Part shown: one piece after another, positions 44,149 through 53,437 of the stretch
Position numbering within the stretch: the first letter of the stretch is position 1
Layout of the letters: every line of letters begins with the position of its first letter
NCBI GenBank assembly: GCA_902495075.1
Contig: CABUVO010000002.1
Span: 1-64,000, forward strand
Reading direction: 5' to 3'
DNA: 64,000 bases
DNA from: an uncultured Porphyromonadaceae bacterium
Lineage (GTDB): Bacteria; Bacteroidota; Bacteroidia; Bacteroidales; Muribaculaceae
The notes under the pieces: model-generated
The model's database searches: none
Seen by the model: the letters and a program-made list of their open reading frames with translations, nothing else
Told to the model about the DNA's origin: nothing
Translations under genes and position numbers: made by a program

Positions 44149-46812
44149 TTAAAACTCTTGGCCGAGGATGAAGTGGATCTGTGAGCCACCGCGCTGTCCC
44201 CAGACTTTGTCGAAACCGTATGCCCAGTCGATGCCGAGATAGCCAAGCACCGAGAGGTAAACACGGGCACCGACACCGGCACTGCGTTTAAGGTTAAACG
44301 GAGAGAAGTCTTTCACGTCATACCAGGCGTTACCTGCTTCGGCAAATGCTATGGCATAAATTGTTGTGGAAGGCTGGAGGAGGAATGGGAAGTGAAGCTC
44401 AAGAGTGAACTTGCCGTAAGCATAGCCCTCATATCCGTTGGGAGTGAACTGACCGTTTTCGTAACCACGCATGGAGATTGTTTCGGTTGCGTAGGTATAG
44501 GATCCTGTCATACCGTCACCTCCGAAATAGAAAGTCTCGAAAGGTGTCTTGATGTGTTTGTTGAATGAGCCGAGCAAACCGAAGTCGGCACGAGTCATGA
44601 GCACTAACGTCCATTTGCCGTCGGGATCCGTGAGGGGAGTGAATGTCTTGCTCTTGAAACGTAATTTCCAGTATTCTATCCAGCGGTAGAGCTGACTTCT
44701 TGCCGCTTCACGAGATTCTGTGTTGGTGTTGTTGTAGCTTGCGTCTTCGGAGAGTTTTGCCCAGTTCTTTTTCCCGAAAAGCGAAGCCGGAGGAGTCAAG
44801 GTGAAATCGATAGAGAACTGTGAGCCTCGACGGGTGTAGATCGGGTTGTCGATAGATGTGCGGGAAAGAGTCAGACCCAGTGTGAGTGAGTTTGACGTAC
44901 CGTTTCGCATGTAATATAGGTAATCCCAGTTCTTAAGGTAATACCAGCGGTAGGCGAGCTGAGCCTGGAACTGGAAATAGTCGTCGGGCCAGTTGAGGCG
45001 TGTACCGAAACCTACGCTCACGCCGGCAAGCTGAAGCACCTTGTTGGGGTCGTAGGCGTTCTGGATGGCGTAGCTTGAATAGGGGCTGTAATTGGTATTG
45101 TGAGTGTACTGGTTATACATCGCAAACTGGTAGGCGTTCGCCCAGCTGTCGTTGTAGAAGCTGGAGTTGATACCTGTTGAGCGGCTGTAATCAAGAGAGA
45201 CGGAGAGGGAGTTGGGTCGGTTGCCGCCGAGCCAGGGATCAAAGAAAGAGATGTTGTAGCTCTGATAATACTTGGCATTGGTCTGCGCGGAGATGGAGAA
45301 TGTCTGACCGTCACCACGCGGGATGATGCCTTTGTATGCCCCGGGGTTGAAGAGGTTCTTCATCGAGAAGTTGGAGAATGAAAGGGCAACCTGACCTGTG
45401 ACACCGGTCTGTCCCCAACCGAAGGAGAGCTGCACCTTGTCGTTGGCTTTCGATTCCAGACCGAATACGATATCCACTGTTCCGTTAGCCTCGTCAGGCT
45501 GCGGATTGATGTCCATTGTCTCCGGGTCGAAATGTCCGCTGGCAGCAATCTCGCGTGCGGAACGCATCAGTTCGGCGCGGGAGAAAAGATCACCCGGACG
45601 CACACGAAGCTCACGGCGGATTACCTTCTCATACAGCTGGTCATTACCATTGATCACCACTTTGTTGATACGAGCCTGAGGTCCCTCGATCACGCGCATC
45701 TGCAGGGCGATGCTGTCGCCATGCACCTGTTCCTCGATCGGGATGATTGTAGAGAAGAGGTAACCATGGTCGGTATAAAGACTCGAAACGGCATCCTCAT
45801 CCTCGCTGAGGCGCTTCTTGAGCATCTTCTGGTTGTATGTCTCACCGGGATACATGCCCAAGTAGGCGTTAAGTGTCTCGGTGGGATAGACAGTGTTGCC
45901 TACCCATTCGATGTCGCTGATATAATATTTCTTTCCTTCATCAACGGTGAGGAATACATCCACAGATTTGTCATCGTATTTCGCCACGCTGTCGTGGGTG
46001 ATCTTCGCATCGCGGTAACCCATCTCATTGTATTTGTCGATGATGCGGGTGCGGTCGTCAGCGAAGTCGCGGTCAACGAACTTCTTCTGGCTGAAAAGCT
46101 TCAAGAGGTCGCTGTTTTCGTTGGTTTTCTTCATCGTGCGCTTGATCTTGCGATCCGACATCACTTCGTTGCCGTCGATATAGATCTTATGCACCTTGAC
46201 CTTGCTGTTTTTGTTGACATCCACGTTCAGGATAACCTGATTCTCCTTGGAGAGGTCAGGTTGCTGGGTTATCTTGATAGCAGCGTTCTTGAAACCCTTT
46301 TTTGCGTAATAATCCTCGATGATTTTCTTAGCCTGGGCAATGATGTTGGGAGTGAGCTGCTGACCGGACACCATGCCAAGTCGCTGCTCGATATCTTTTT
46401 TCTCACCGCTCTTCACACCGGTAAATGTCATCTCCGACATTCTCGGCTGCTGTTCGAGAGCGATTTCAAGCCAGACTTTGTCGCCGGCGATCTTGTCGAC
46501 GTTTATCTGCACCTTCGAATACAGACCTTGTCGCCAGAAACGCTTTACGGCTGCAGTGATGTCCTCACCCGGAATCTCCACGCGATCGCCAACGGATAAA
46601 CCTGAATATCCGATTATTAGGTAATCATCGGAAGAGGGAACTCCGGTCACTCTTATGTCTGCGATCTCGTATGTCTTTGGAATGGGAGAATACACGATGT
46701 CGGGATTGTACACCGTATCCACAGCGGATGCGGGTTTGATATCAAGAGCGGACGCCGCGGTGGCAATGCCGAGGCAAAGGAGAGTCATTAATGTCTTTTT
46801 CAGATGTTTCAT
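44149..46812 (-). CDS. bamA: BamA outer-membrane protein assembly factor
   Basis: I use the Met at 46812 because it begins the signal peptide (ending TAASA). The 887-residue protein has five POTRA domains (about residues 40-450) and a C-terminal 16-strand Omp85 barrel with the conserved VSLDYSRSTG, the QFSIDFTLTPP segment, FYFGGDGMTGSYTYATETISMRGYE-type lid region, and the end SQIHFILGQEF. It inserts beta-barrels into the outer membrane. Essential by family. Flanked by uppS and the ompH chaperones. Confidence 0.96.
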   Translation of the reverse strand: MKHLKKTLMTLLCLGIATAASALDIKPASAVDTVYNPDIVYSPIPKTYEIADIRVTGVPSSDDYLIIGYSGLSVGDRVEIPGEDITAAVKRFWRQGLYSKVQINVDKIAGDKVWLEIALEQQPRMSEMTFTGVKSGEKKDIEQRLGMVSGQQLTPNIIAQAKKIIEDYYAKKGFKNAAIKITQQPDLSKENQVILNVDVNKNSKVKVHKIYIDGNEVMSDRKIKRTMKKTNENSDLLKLFSQKKFVDRDFADDRTRIIDKYNEMGYRDAKITHDSVAKYDDKSVDVFLTVDEGKKYYISDIEWVGNTVYPTETLNAYLGMYPGETYNQKMLKKRLSEDEDAVSSLYTDHGYLFSTIIPIEEQVHGDSIALQMRVIEGPQARINKVVINGNDQLYEKVIRRELRVRPGDLFSRAELMRSAREIAASGHFDPETMDINPQPDEANGTVDIVFGLESKANDKVQLSFGWGQTGVTGQVALSFSNFSMKNLFNPGAYKGIIPRGDGQTFSISAQTNAKYYQSYNISFFDPWLGGNRPNSLSVSLDYSRSTGINSSFYNDSWANAYQFAMYNQYTHNTNYSPYSSYAIQNAYDPNKVLQLAGVSVGFGTRLNWPDDYFQFQAQLAYRWYYLKNWDYLYYMRNGTSNSLTLGLTLSRTSIDNPIYTRRGSQFSIDFTLTPPASLFGKKNWAKLSEDASYNNTNTESREAARSQLYRWIEYWKLRFKSKTFTPLTDPDGKWTLVLMTRADFGLLGSFNKHIKTPFETFYFGGDGMTGSYTYATETISMRGYENGQFTPNGYEGYAYGKFTLELHFPFLLQPSTTIYAIAFAEAGNAWYDVKDFSPFNLKRSAGVGARVYLSVLGYLGIDWAYGFDKVWGQRGGSQIHFILGQEF

Positions 46813-46851
46813 ATATGTTCGAAGGAATCGAAAAATCATCGTAAATATAAT

Positions 46852-47625
46852 TTATATTGTGGATTTCACCTGATCGGAAGTCTTCCCGAAACGTCTTTCG
46901 CGGCTTTGATAATCTATCAGCGCGTCGAGATATGCGCTGTTGTCGAAATCAGGCCAGAGCACGTCGGTGAAATAGAGTTCGCTGTAAGCAATCTGCCAGA
47001 GGAGGAAGTTGGAGATGCGTTGTTCGCCACCGGTGCGGATCAGCAGATCCGGATCGGGGATGGAATGGGTGGAGAGATGGTCGGAGACTGTCTTTTCATC
47101 GATAGCAGCGGGATCAAGTTCTCCTTTACGCGCCTTCTCCGCCATTTCGCGGGCAGCGCGTGTTATTTCCCAGCGCGATGAATAGCTGAGACAAAGGAGA
47201 AGGTTGAGACCTGTGCATTCGGCTGTTTCCCTCACTCCCTCAAAAAGACTTTCCCTCACTTCGGCAGGAAGTCGGTCGGTCTCGCCGAGAATATGGATTT
47301 TCACATTGTTTGCCTTCAGCTCCGGCGTCTCGCGGCGGATAGTCCAGCCGATAAGGTGCATGAGCGTATCCACTTCCCCCTGCGGACGGTTCCAGTTTTC
47401 TGTGGAGAAGGCATACAGCGTGAGGTATTTGATGCCGAGGTCGGAGGAGAAGCGGGTGATGCGGTTAACGCTGTTCACGCCTTCGGCATGACCGGCACTG
47501 CGTTCCTGCGCACGCTGGCGTGCCCATCTTCCGTTGCCGTCCATGATTATTGCCACGTGCTGCGGCAGGCGAGCAAGGTCGAGCTTCTGCATCTTTTTCT
47601 CTATTTCCTCCATATTGTCGGTCAT
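46852..47625 (-). CDS. uppS: Undecaprenyl diphosphate synthase (isoprenyl transferase)
   Basis: A 257-residue cis-prenyltransferase that makes the C55 carrier lipid for peptidoglycan and polysaccharides. Motifs: HVAIIMDGNGRWARQR (catalytic Asp), GHAEGVNSVNRI, LTLYAFSTENWNRP, and DPDLLIRTGGEQRISNFLLWQ with YSELYFTDVLWPDF. It stops about 40 bp before the bamA start. The order uppS-bamA-ompH-ompH is conserved in Bacteroidetes. Confidence 0.96.
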   Translation of the reverse strand: MTDNMEEIEKKMQKLDLARLPQHVAIIMDGNGRWARQRAQERSAGHAEGVNSVNRITRFSSDLGIKYLTLYAFSTENWNRPQGEVDTLMHLIGWTIRRETPELKANNVKIHILGETDRLPAEVRESLFEGVRETAECTGLNLLLCLSYSSRWEITRAAREMAEKARKGELDPAAIDEKTVSDHLSTHSIPDPDLLIRTGGEQRISNFLLWQIAYSELYFTDVLWPDFDNSAYLDALIDYQSRERRFGKTSDQVKSTI

Positions 47626-47655
47626 ATGTCAATTGTCTGTCTCAAATGTCAAGTG

Positions 47656-47675
47656 TAAACGGTCTTGACCGTTTA
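47656..47675 (-). promoter_or_regulatory. Perfect hairpin between DUF6089 and uppS genes
   Basis: TAAACGGTC (47656-47664) pairs with GACCGTTTA (47667-47675) across 2 nt. No T run follows on the minus strand, so it may be a stability or attenuation element inside the operon. Confidence 0.4.
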
Positions 47676-47680
47676 TTAAA

Positions 47681-48370
47681 TTAATCTTTATAATTGCAAA
47701 CGGCGCATCGTTTGCTGAATTCATAACTAATGGTTATGCTCATGGTGGAATACCAGTCGGTATTTTTCATGAATGAGCTCTTTATGCCATATGGATCCCT
47801 GAGAGCCTCGCCGTCGAGCTTGTCGGAAAACGTTTTTTTCATCAGAAACTCAAACCCGATGTTCCAGCGCTCCGATAGCTTGTATTTCACTCCAACTCCC
47901 AATGGGATATTGAAGGCGGCTCCCGTTTTCCCGTCAACGCTCCAGAGGGTCATCCCTATTCCTGCAGCAATGTAGGGCGAGATTCGCTTCAGCTTACGGT
48001 AGGTTTCGCCCATGCCGTAGCTGAAGAAGTTGAATTCCACCATCTCCCCGAGCTCATAGAAGGTAGTGGAGAATTTATATGTTTCCCCTCCGGGAAACAC
48101 GTTTGTCATCTGCGAGGAATCTCCTCGGAGACTGCCTGCATAGAAATTTGTCTTGAATGCCCATCGGGGATTGGCGATATAGCGGAAAAGTGCTTCAAAA
48201 TCCCATCCGGGGTTGCCCCATAGATTTGCGGTGTTGGCATCTCCGAGATATCCGGTCATGCCCACTCCCGCTCCGATATCGAAGCGGTAATCCTCCTGCG
48301 CTTTCCCTTTCAAAGGTATGAACGAGAGAAAGAGGATAAGAATGAGGGATATTCCAAACCTGCGGCTCAC
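47681..48370 (-). CDS. DUF6089 family outer-membrane beta-barrel protein
   Basis: A 229-residue protein with a signal peptide (ending PLKGKAQ). It has eight or so amphipathic strands, for example FDIGAGVGMTGYLGDANTANLWG and RISPYIAAGIGMTLWSV, and ends MSITISYEFSKRC. DUF6089 proteins sit next to uppS/bamA in many Bacteroidales; the role is unknown but probably in outer-membrane assembly. It starts 4 bp after the DUF6242 stop, so translation is coupled. Confidence 0.85.
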   Translation of the reverse strand: MSRRFGISLILILFLSFIPLKGKAQEDYRFDIGAGVGMTGYLGDANTANLWGNPGWDFEALFRYIANPRWAFKTNFYAGSLRGDSSQMTNVFPGGETYKFSTTFYELGEMVEFNFFSYGMGETYRKLKRISPYIAAGIGMTLWSVDGKTGAAFNIPLGVGVKYKLSERWNIGFEFLMKKTFSDKLDGEALRDPYGIKSSFMKNTDWYSTMSITISYEFSKRCAVCNYKD

Positions 48371-48374
48371 TGCG

Positions 48375-49874
48375 TCAGATTACGGGGGTGAAGGAGAGAC
48401 GTGCAAGCACGCCACGCCATATTGTATTGTAAAGGTTGCCCTGCGGGTCAAAGCCTCCGAGGAGGTAGATGTAAGGACAGTCCCAGTATATGTTGTCGCC
48501 GTCTACCTCAACATTGTGAGAGCGGTGTGCGGCTTTCTTCCATGCGTCGGAAAGAAGGGCTTTCTTTCGAGTGGTCATAACAACGTTGTCGCATTCCGTC
48601 ATTGTCGGAATCTCTTTGGGGAGCTGAAGCAATTCGCTGCCGGGTCCCCAGTTCACGCCATTGTCGTAAGATATATACACTGTGCGGTTTAGTGTGCCGT
48701 CTGTTTTACTGCCTCCGATGATCATCCACACGGGATATTCAGTCTGGGTCCAGCTTGATGAAGTGAACCTGTATCCATAATATGGGATTATGGAGGCTCC
48801 CTTCACGGCGGGAATTCCACCTTCTGCGAGTTTTATCCAGTTGTAGCCATCGAATGCCCATGTTGCGTCGGAAAGAGTGCCGTCAGCGCAGGTCCCTCCG
48901 GCGAAGAAACCTACCGGAGATGATGTCCACTGGTTGGCAAGAATCACGAAGTTTGAATAGCCGGAGATCGGGAATTCACTATCTACGGTGGTGACATTTA
49001 GATCTTTAAGAGGATACTGAGCGTATTCGAGACCGTTAGTGCCGTTTTTCAGACCAATCGCGGTGTCGAGATATGCCCCGAGCATGGCAGCCCATGTTTC
49101 GCCGGTGGCAGTCCATGTTGTGCCATTGCTGCTTTGATACATTTTGCCATCGTTGGCAAGTATCATGAGGCTTGATGTTGTGGCGCAGAGAGAACGCACG
49201 TCGGGAGTGAAGGGGAATGTCACTTCGCCCTTTTGCCATTCTCCGTCGAAAAGATTCTCGGATGATGCAAATGTATAGGTTCCGTCGTTTTCCTCAATCA
49301 GAGAGACTGCTCTGCCGTTGAAGTCGAGACTTTTCTGATTACGTGGATTTGCCAACCGCGACGGAAGTTTGGACAATGCCTTGTCGCCCCATACTAAAGA
49401 GTCTGTTTTTTCTTTATGCACGTTTACCTTGATGCGGTAAGTGCGTGAGAGCTGATCGTTATCCGTGGATAGCGTAAGGGAAACTTTGCCGGTGAAGTCA
49501 ATGGAATCGGATGGGGAAGTGAGATAATCAACTTCGCCGGTGCGTGTCTTGCCGTCTTCCATTTTTAGAGTGGCTTTGGTGACATAACTCGAATATTTAA
49601 TGGATGTCACGAGCTTGTCGATCTTTGTGCCGACTGGAAGGGAATCGGCGTTGAAGATAACCCCATTTTCAAGATCAATTGAAAAGAACACGGAGTCAAG
49701 GTTTTCCATAACCTTGTCATCGTTGTTAAGAGAGAATGCGGTGACTGCTACGTTCGATGGAGTAAGATAAATCTCCACTTCTTCTGTCTTTTCGTTGCAG
49801 GATACTGCCGCAATCATGGTAACGCCTGCCATAAGGCAGCCGGCAAAACGGCGAAATGTATTGAGTATCTTCAC
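48375..49874 (-). CDS. DUF6242 lipoprotein
   Basis: I choose the GTG at 49874. The -7 box at 49951-49958 puts the transcript start near 49944, after the first codon of the longer frame, and from this GTG a lipoprotein signal follows (MIAAVSCNEK). The 499-residue protein has an N-terminal beta domain (VEIYLTPSNVAVTAFSLNN) and a C-terminal propeller-like region with repeated WTATGETWAAMLGAYLD-type and kelch-like segments. DUF6242 proteins head the uppS-bamA cluster; function unknown. Confidence 0.8.
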   Translation of the reverse strand: MKILNTFRRFAGCLMAGVTMIAAVSCNEKTEEVEIYLTPSNVAVTAFSLNNDDKVMENLDSVFFSIDLENGVIFNADSLPVGTKIDKLVTSIKYSSYVTKATLKMEDGKTRTGEVDYLTSPSDSIDFTGKVSLTLSTDNDQLSRTYRIKVNVHKEKTDSLVWGDKALSKLPSRLANPRNQKSLDFNGRAVSLIEENDGTYTFASSENLFDGEWQKGEVTFPFTPDVRSLCATTSSLMILANDGKMYQSSNGTTWTATGETWAAMLGAYLDTAIGLKNGTNGLEYAQYPLKDLNVTTVDSEFPISGYSNFVILANQWTSSPVGFFAGGTCADGTLSDATWAFDGYNWIKLAEGGIPAVKGASIIPYYGYRFTSSSWTQTEYPVWMIIGGSKTDGTLNRTVYISYDNGVNWGPGSELLQLPKEIPTMTECDNVVMTTRKKALLSDAWKKAAHRSHNVEVDGDNIYWDCPYIYLLGGFDPQGNLYNTIWRGVLARLSFTPVI

Positions 49875-49950
49875 TTTGTTATTGTTTGCTTGTATAATGT
49901 TTGTCAGCCCGAAGTGCGCAGACGCGCGTTGGGCATGATGTTTCAACTTG

Positions 49951-49958
49951 CAAATTTA
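49951..49958 (-). promoter_or_regulatory. -7 box for the DUF6242-uppS-bamA operon
   Basis: On the minus strand it reads TAAATTTG, matching TAnnTTTG. A TTTG lies 23 bp upstream (49982-49985 on the plus strand as CAAA). It decides the start codon of the DUF6242 gene. Confidence 0.55.
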
Positions 49959-50040
49959 GCATTTCTTGGGGAATTATTCGGCAAAAAGAGCTGTGATTTT
50001 CAAAATTAAATCATTTTTAATAAGTTTTAAGCATTTTGCA

Positions 50041-50070
50041 AGCCGCGAGCAGTGCTCGCTGAACGGAACC
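50041..50070. repeat. GCGAGCAGTGCTCGC palindromic repeat, copy 2
   Basis: The palindrome (50045-50059) with flanks AGCC and TGAACGGAACC. It matches 27610-27642 except for two A/G differences in the right flank. Confidence 0.7.
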
Positions 50071-50085
50071 GGAGAGGCGAAAATT

Positions 50086-51087
50086 TTATATTGGGCGGAA
50101 CCGCAGGAGGGTGTTTTCTCTGATCTTGCGGTTTTCTGTCATGGCGATGTCGGAGGGGAGGGTGGGGGCGGGGATGCCGCTGTGGATAAGTTTGGGCGAG
50201 ATCTCCAGGCGGATTTCATCTAAGAGCCCCTTTTCAATGAATTCGCTCAGGGTTCTCGAGCCTCCCTCCACCATCAGAGATGTGATGGAATGGCGTGAGT
50301 ATAATTCAGATATGTTCTCTTCCAAAGTTTTCGCCGGGTCAAGAATGATCGGATCGCGCTGGAGCACTGCGGCATTTTCCGGGATTTTCACGGAGCTGAA
50401 TATTACAGGGCGCGGGGAGTTTCCTGGAAATAGACGCGTTGTGAGGGAGGGGTTGTCGGAAAGAATTGTGTTTGTTCCGACGAGAATTGCGTCATTAAGC
50501 GCGCGTTCGCGATGCATTTCAACGAGACTCAGAGGGTTGGATAGTGCAACGGAGATTCCCTTGCCGGTGTGGTCTGTGGCAGCAATGAAGCCATCGGCAC
50601 TTTGTGCCCATTTCAGCTGTATGTAAGGACGATGGAGAGTGTGGGCTGTGACGAATCTTTTGTTAAGGTCTCGGCATTCGTTTTCGAGCACATTCTCCAC
50701 AACTTCTATTCCGGCATCGCGGAGCATGCGGACGCCACGTCCGCTTACTTCTTTGAAGGGATCAAGCATGCCGATGACCACGCGTTTAAGTTTCTTTTCT
50801 ATCAGCAGCTTGCTGCACGGGGGGGTCTTGCCATAATGCGAACATGGCTCAAGCGACACATATATCGTAGAGACCGGCAGAAGATATTCGTCTTCCTTCC
50901 GCACAGATGCGACAGCATTTACTTCAGCATGCGGACCGCCGTAACGGCGATGCCATCCTTCACCGATAATTCTACCGTCGGGAGCCACAATAACGGCTCC
51001 TACCATCGGATTCGGAGAGACGAATCCGGCGCCATGCCCTGCGAGCTCAATCGCCCTCCGCATATATTTCTCATCAATCTCTCCCAT
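50086..51087 (-). CDS. ribD: Bifunctional riboflavin biosynthesis deaminase/reductase
   Basis: A 333-residue enzyme for two steps of riboflavin synthesis. The N-terminal deaminase domain (1-145) has the zinc motifs GGPHAEVNAV and SLEPCSHYGKTPPCSKLLI. The C-terminal reductase domain has QLKWAQSADGFIA and SLMVEGGSRTLSEFI. Length is typical. It appears to be its own unit with heptamer (TTCCTAA) repeats upstream. Confidence 0.95.
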   Translation of the reverse strand: MGEIDEKYMRRAIELAGHGAGFVSPNPMVGAVIVAPDGRIIGEGWHRRYGGPHAEVNAVASVRKEDEYLLPVSTIYVSLEPCSHYGKTPPCSKLLIEKKLKRVVIGMLDPFKEVSGRGVRMLRDAGIEVVENVLENECRDLNKRFVTAHTLHRPYIQLKWAQSADGFIAATDHTGKGISVALSNPLSLVEMHRERALNDAILVGTNTILSDNPSLTTRLFPGNSPRPVIFSSVKIPENAAVLQRDPIILDPAKTLEENISELYSRHSITSLMVEGGSRTLSEFIEKGLLDEIRLEISPKLIHSGIPAPTLPSDIAMTENRKIRENTLLRFRPI

Positions 51088-51099
51088 ATTAAATCCTCT

Positions 51100-51150
51100 T
51101 ATTAATTCCTAATTTCTCATTCCTAATTCCTCATTCCTAATTTCTCATTC
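51100..51150. repeat. Heptamer array (ATTCCTAA / TTTCTCA type)
   Basis: AATTCCTAATTTCTCATTCC-like units between ribD and the DUF4421 gene; same type as 11245-11285. Confidence 0.65.
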
Positions 51151-51151
51151 C

Positions 51152-52351
51152 TCAAAATCTGACTCCCACACTGAGCTGGGCGTTCTCCACGGATGAAAAG
51201 AGCGAAAAATCACTTGATTTGTACCAGTTTCCATCGAGTTTGGCTACTGCGCAAACAAAGAAGTCTCCTAAATTATAGGTCAAGGAGCTTTGCCCTTTGA
51301 GTGTGACGGCAAACAGCCCCGCACCCCTCTCTGCCGAATCTTCGTAGGCATGTGTGTAACCAACGCCGGGGAAGGCGGAAATGTTGAACAGAAGATGCGG
51401 GTTGAGCACCCAGTTGAAGCTATAGCCGCTCATCAGACAGTAAGAATTGTAGTGGAAGCGGTATAGGTGCGGGTCTATGCTGAGATATGGCTTCAATACC
51501 TCCGGGATTTTGCTGAGATCCATTGTGATGTCAAGATTATTGTAATTGAAGCCGATGATTGCAGACCCTGCGCTTCTCTTTTGGAACTTGGAGAAGTTAT
51601 ATGCCGCTCCCATGGCGAATTTACGGTTATTGAAAAAGAAATAACCGTTTAAACCAATTGTTTTCTGACTCACGCCGGGAAATTCCTGCTTTATAAGATG
51701 CCCTTTGTTATAGTCTCCGAAAGTGCGGATGAAGGTTCCTCCGGAGTTTTCCCAGTAGTGACCTTCAATGTTGAAACGGGCGCAGTTGAAATTGAATTCC
51801 AACTTTTTATGATTGGAAGGTTTGTTGCCTATAACGTTGCTCATATCGAGAGAGTACCCCACGCTTACAGCCATATACTGCAGGTATGCTCCTGCATTGC
51901 AATAAAAATCGCTCATCATGCGCATCTTCATTTTCTTGCCGATGTCCAGGTAATAAGAATCCACCCAGTTGTCGGAAAGCACACGAGCTTTCCAGCGGCG
52001 CCCGGTGCCGACTACGTAATCGGTATCGTAGGAGTTGAATGTCTTGTCAGCCCAGTTGTAAACCTTGACACAGAATCCAAGGAATTTAGGATATTCCACG
52101 GTGGTGTCGGCAAGGTTCAGCTTACCCTTTTTCAGTAGATGCCACCAGTTGCGCGATTCCTGCGCATCGTTTTCGGAGATAATGAGGGTTGACTCCTCGG
52201 CTTGCGTCTCGGCACAAGTGGTTGGCACCTCGGCTGCCGCCTGGGCACAAGTGGCTGACACCTCGGCTGCCGCCTCGGCACAGTATAGAGAGGAGGGAAA
52301 TGATAATATTAGTATAGATATAATTGATAGTGTGACAAGCGGTCTTTTCAT
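51152..52351 (-). CDS. DUF4421 family protein with a short N-terminal repeat
   Basis: A 399-residue protein with a signal peptide (ending LYCAEA). Residues about 26-50 hold two copies of an 11-residue unit (AAEVSATCAQA, AAEVPTTCAET), matched by 33-bp tandem repeats in the DNA. The rest is DUF4421: LNLADTTVEYPKFLGFCVKVYN, then beta strands (MAVSVGYSLDMSN, KIGLNGYFFFNNRK-type) ending LSVGVRF, an outer-membrane barrel. It lies 17 bp after mltG and is likely co-transcribed. Function unknown. Confidence 0.82.
   Translation of the reverse strand: MKRPLVTLSIISILILSFPSSLYCAEAAAEVSATCAQAAAEVPTTCAETQAEESTLIISENDAQESRNWWHLLKKGKLNLADTTVEYPKFLGFCVKVYNWADKTFNSYDTDYVVGTGRRWKARVLSDNWVDSYYLDIGKKMKMRMMSDFYCNAGAYLQYMAVSVGYSLDMSNVIGNKPSNHKKLEFNFNCARFNIEGHYWENSGGTFIRTFGDYNKGHLIKQEFPGVSQKTIGLNGYFFFNNRKFAMGAAYNFSKFQKRSAGSAIIGFNYNNLDITMDLSKIPEVLKPYLSIDPHLYRFHYNSYCLMSGYSFNWVLNPHLLFNISAFPGVGYTHAYEDSAERGAGLFAVTLKGQSSLTYNLGDFFVCAVAKLDGNWYKSSDFSLFSSVENAQLSVGVRF
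52211..52276. repeat. 33-bp coding tandem repeat (2 copies)
   Basis: Two units beginning CACAAGTGG within the DUF4421 gene. They encode an 11-residue Ala/Glu/Thr/Cys-containing unit directly after the signal peptide, so copy number changes would stay in frame. Confidence 0.7.
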
Positions 52352-52368
52352 CGGTGGAGATAGATCGT

Positions 52369-53412
52369 TTAATGTATTCCTCGCTCGTTGAGGGCTTTTT
52401 GGTAGAGCCGAGCGTTTTTTGAATGTTCCTCGAATGTGGATGCGAAATTATGTGTGCCTGAAAAATCCTCTTTGGCACACATATAAAGATAATTGCTTGG
52501 CTCGCTGTTGAGGATCGCGTCGAGTGTTGTCCGCGATGTGGTTCGTATCGGTCCGGGAGGTAATCCTGCGTGTGCATACGTGTTGTAAGGGGAATCAACT
52601 CCAAGATGTTTGCGCGTTACACGTCGGATAGAGTAGTCGCGCAGCGCGAAGCGTATAGTAGGATCCGATTGCAGCCTCATGCCTTTCTTCAGACGGTTGA
52701 TATAAAGGCGTCCGATGGTTCCTTTCTCTGCGGCTTTATTGGTTTCCTCGTCGGCAATTGATGCTATGATTGTGGCATCGGCAGGCGAAATGCCCAGTGC
52801 TTCAGCCTTGTTGCGGTTGGCTGTATTCCAGTAGCGGGAATAGTTGCTTCCGATTTTGGCAATCAGTTCGCGAGGGGATGTGGTCCAGTAGACTTCATAG
52901 GTGTCATCAAGGAAAAGGGCGAGTGCCTGATTGAATGTGAGGTGGTAAGGTTGTAGGGTGGCAGGGTCGGCAAGAGCCTCCCGCATGTCTGCTTCCGAAA
53001 ATTCCATTTTCGCTGCGATTCGGCTGCATAGAAGGTCAAGATCTCGGAATCCGTTGATGGTTATGCGGACGGGAGTCTGACCTCCACTGCTTATTCTCCT
53101 CATGGCTGTGATTGCGTTCGCACCTGCAGGTATTTCATAGGCTCCGTGACGCGTTGCAAAATCAACGTTTCGCAGCTTGCAAAGTCTCACCACTTTCTTT
53201 GCGAAGCCGTTGCCGTAATATTTGGATAGGGTGTCGGTGACATTCTGCACGGTAGCGTTTGCCGGAATGCGTATGGTGGCTGAGGAGCCGGTGTGCTCCA
53301 TCACAAGCGGATAGAGCATTATTAACAATGCTATTATGATAAAAGCCAACCCCAAAAGAATGTATGACATTCTTTTGGGGAATTTACGGTGTATGTTCTC
53401 ACGCTGTTTCAT
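52369..53412 (-). CDS. mltG: Endolytic peptidoglycan transglycosylase MltG
   Basis: A 347-residue protein with a cytoplasmic N-terminus, one membrane helix (about residues 14-35) and a periplasmic YceG domain. Motifs: TIRIPANATVQNVTDTL (LysM-like), ASIADEETNKAAEKGTIGRLYINRL with the catalytic Glu, and LPPGPIRTTSRTTLDAILN. It cleaves nascent glycan strands and sets their length. Followed by the DUF4421 gene after 17 bp; the hpf gene lies 25 bp upstream. Confidence 0.93.
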   Translation of the reverse strand: MKQRENIHRKFPKRMSYILLGLAFIIIALLIMLYPLVMEHTGSSATIRIPANATVQNVTDTLSKYYGNGFAKKVVRLCKLRNVDFATRHGAYEIPAGANAITAMRRISSGGQTPVRITINGFRDLDLLCSRIAAKMEFSEADMREALADPATLQPYHLTFNQALALFLDDTYEVYWTTSPRELIAKIGSNYSRYWNTANRNKAEALGISPADATIIASIADEETNKAAEKGTIGRLYINRLKKGMRLQSDPTIRFALRDYSIRRVTRKHLGVDSPYNTYAHAGLPPGPIRTTSRTTLDAILNSEPSNYLYMCAKEDFSGTHNFASTFEEHSKNARLYQKALNERGIH

Positions 53413-53437
53413 CTATTACAAACAGACATTTATGACA

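Noticed and set aside
45532..46599. A 355-residue plus-strand frame antisense to bamA
   Set aside because: The bamA frame is unmistakable; this is a long open shadow on the opposite strand.
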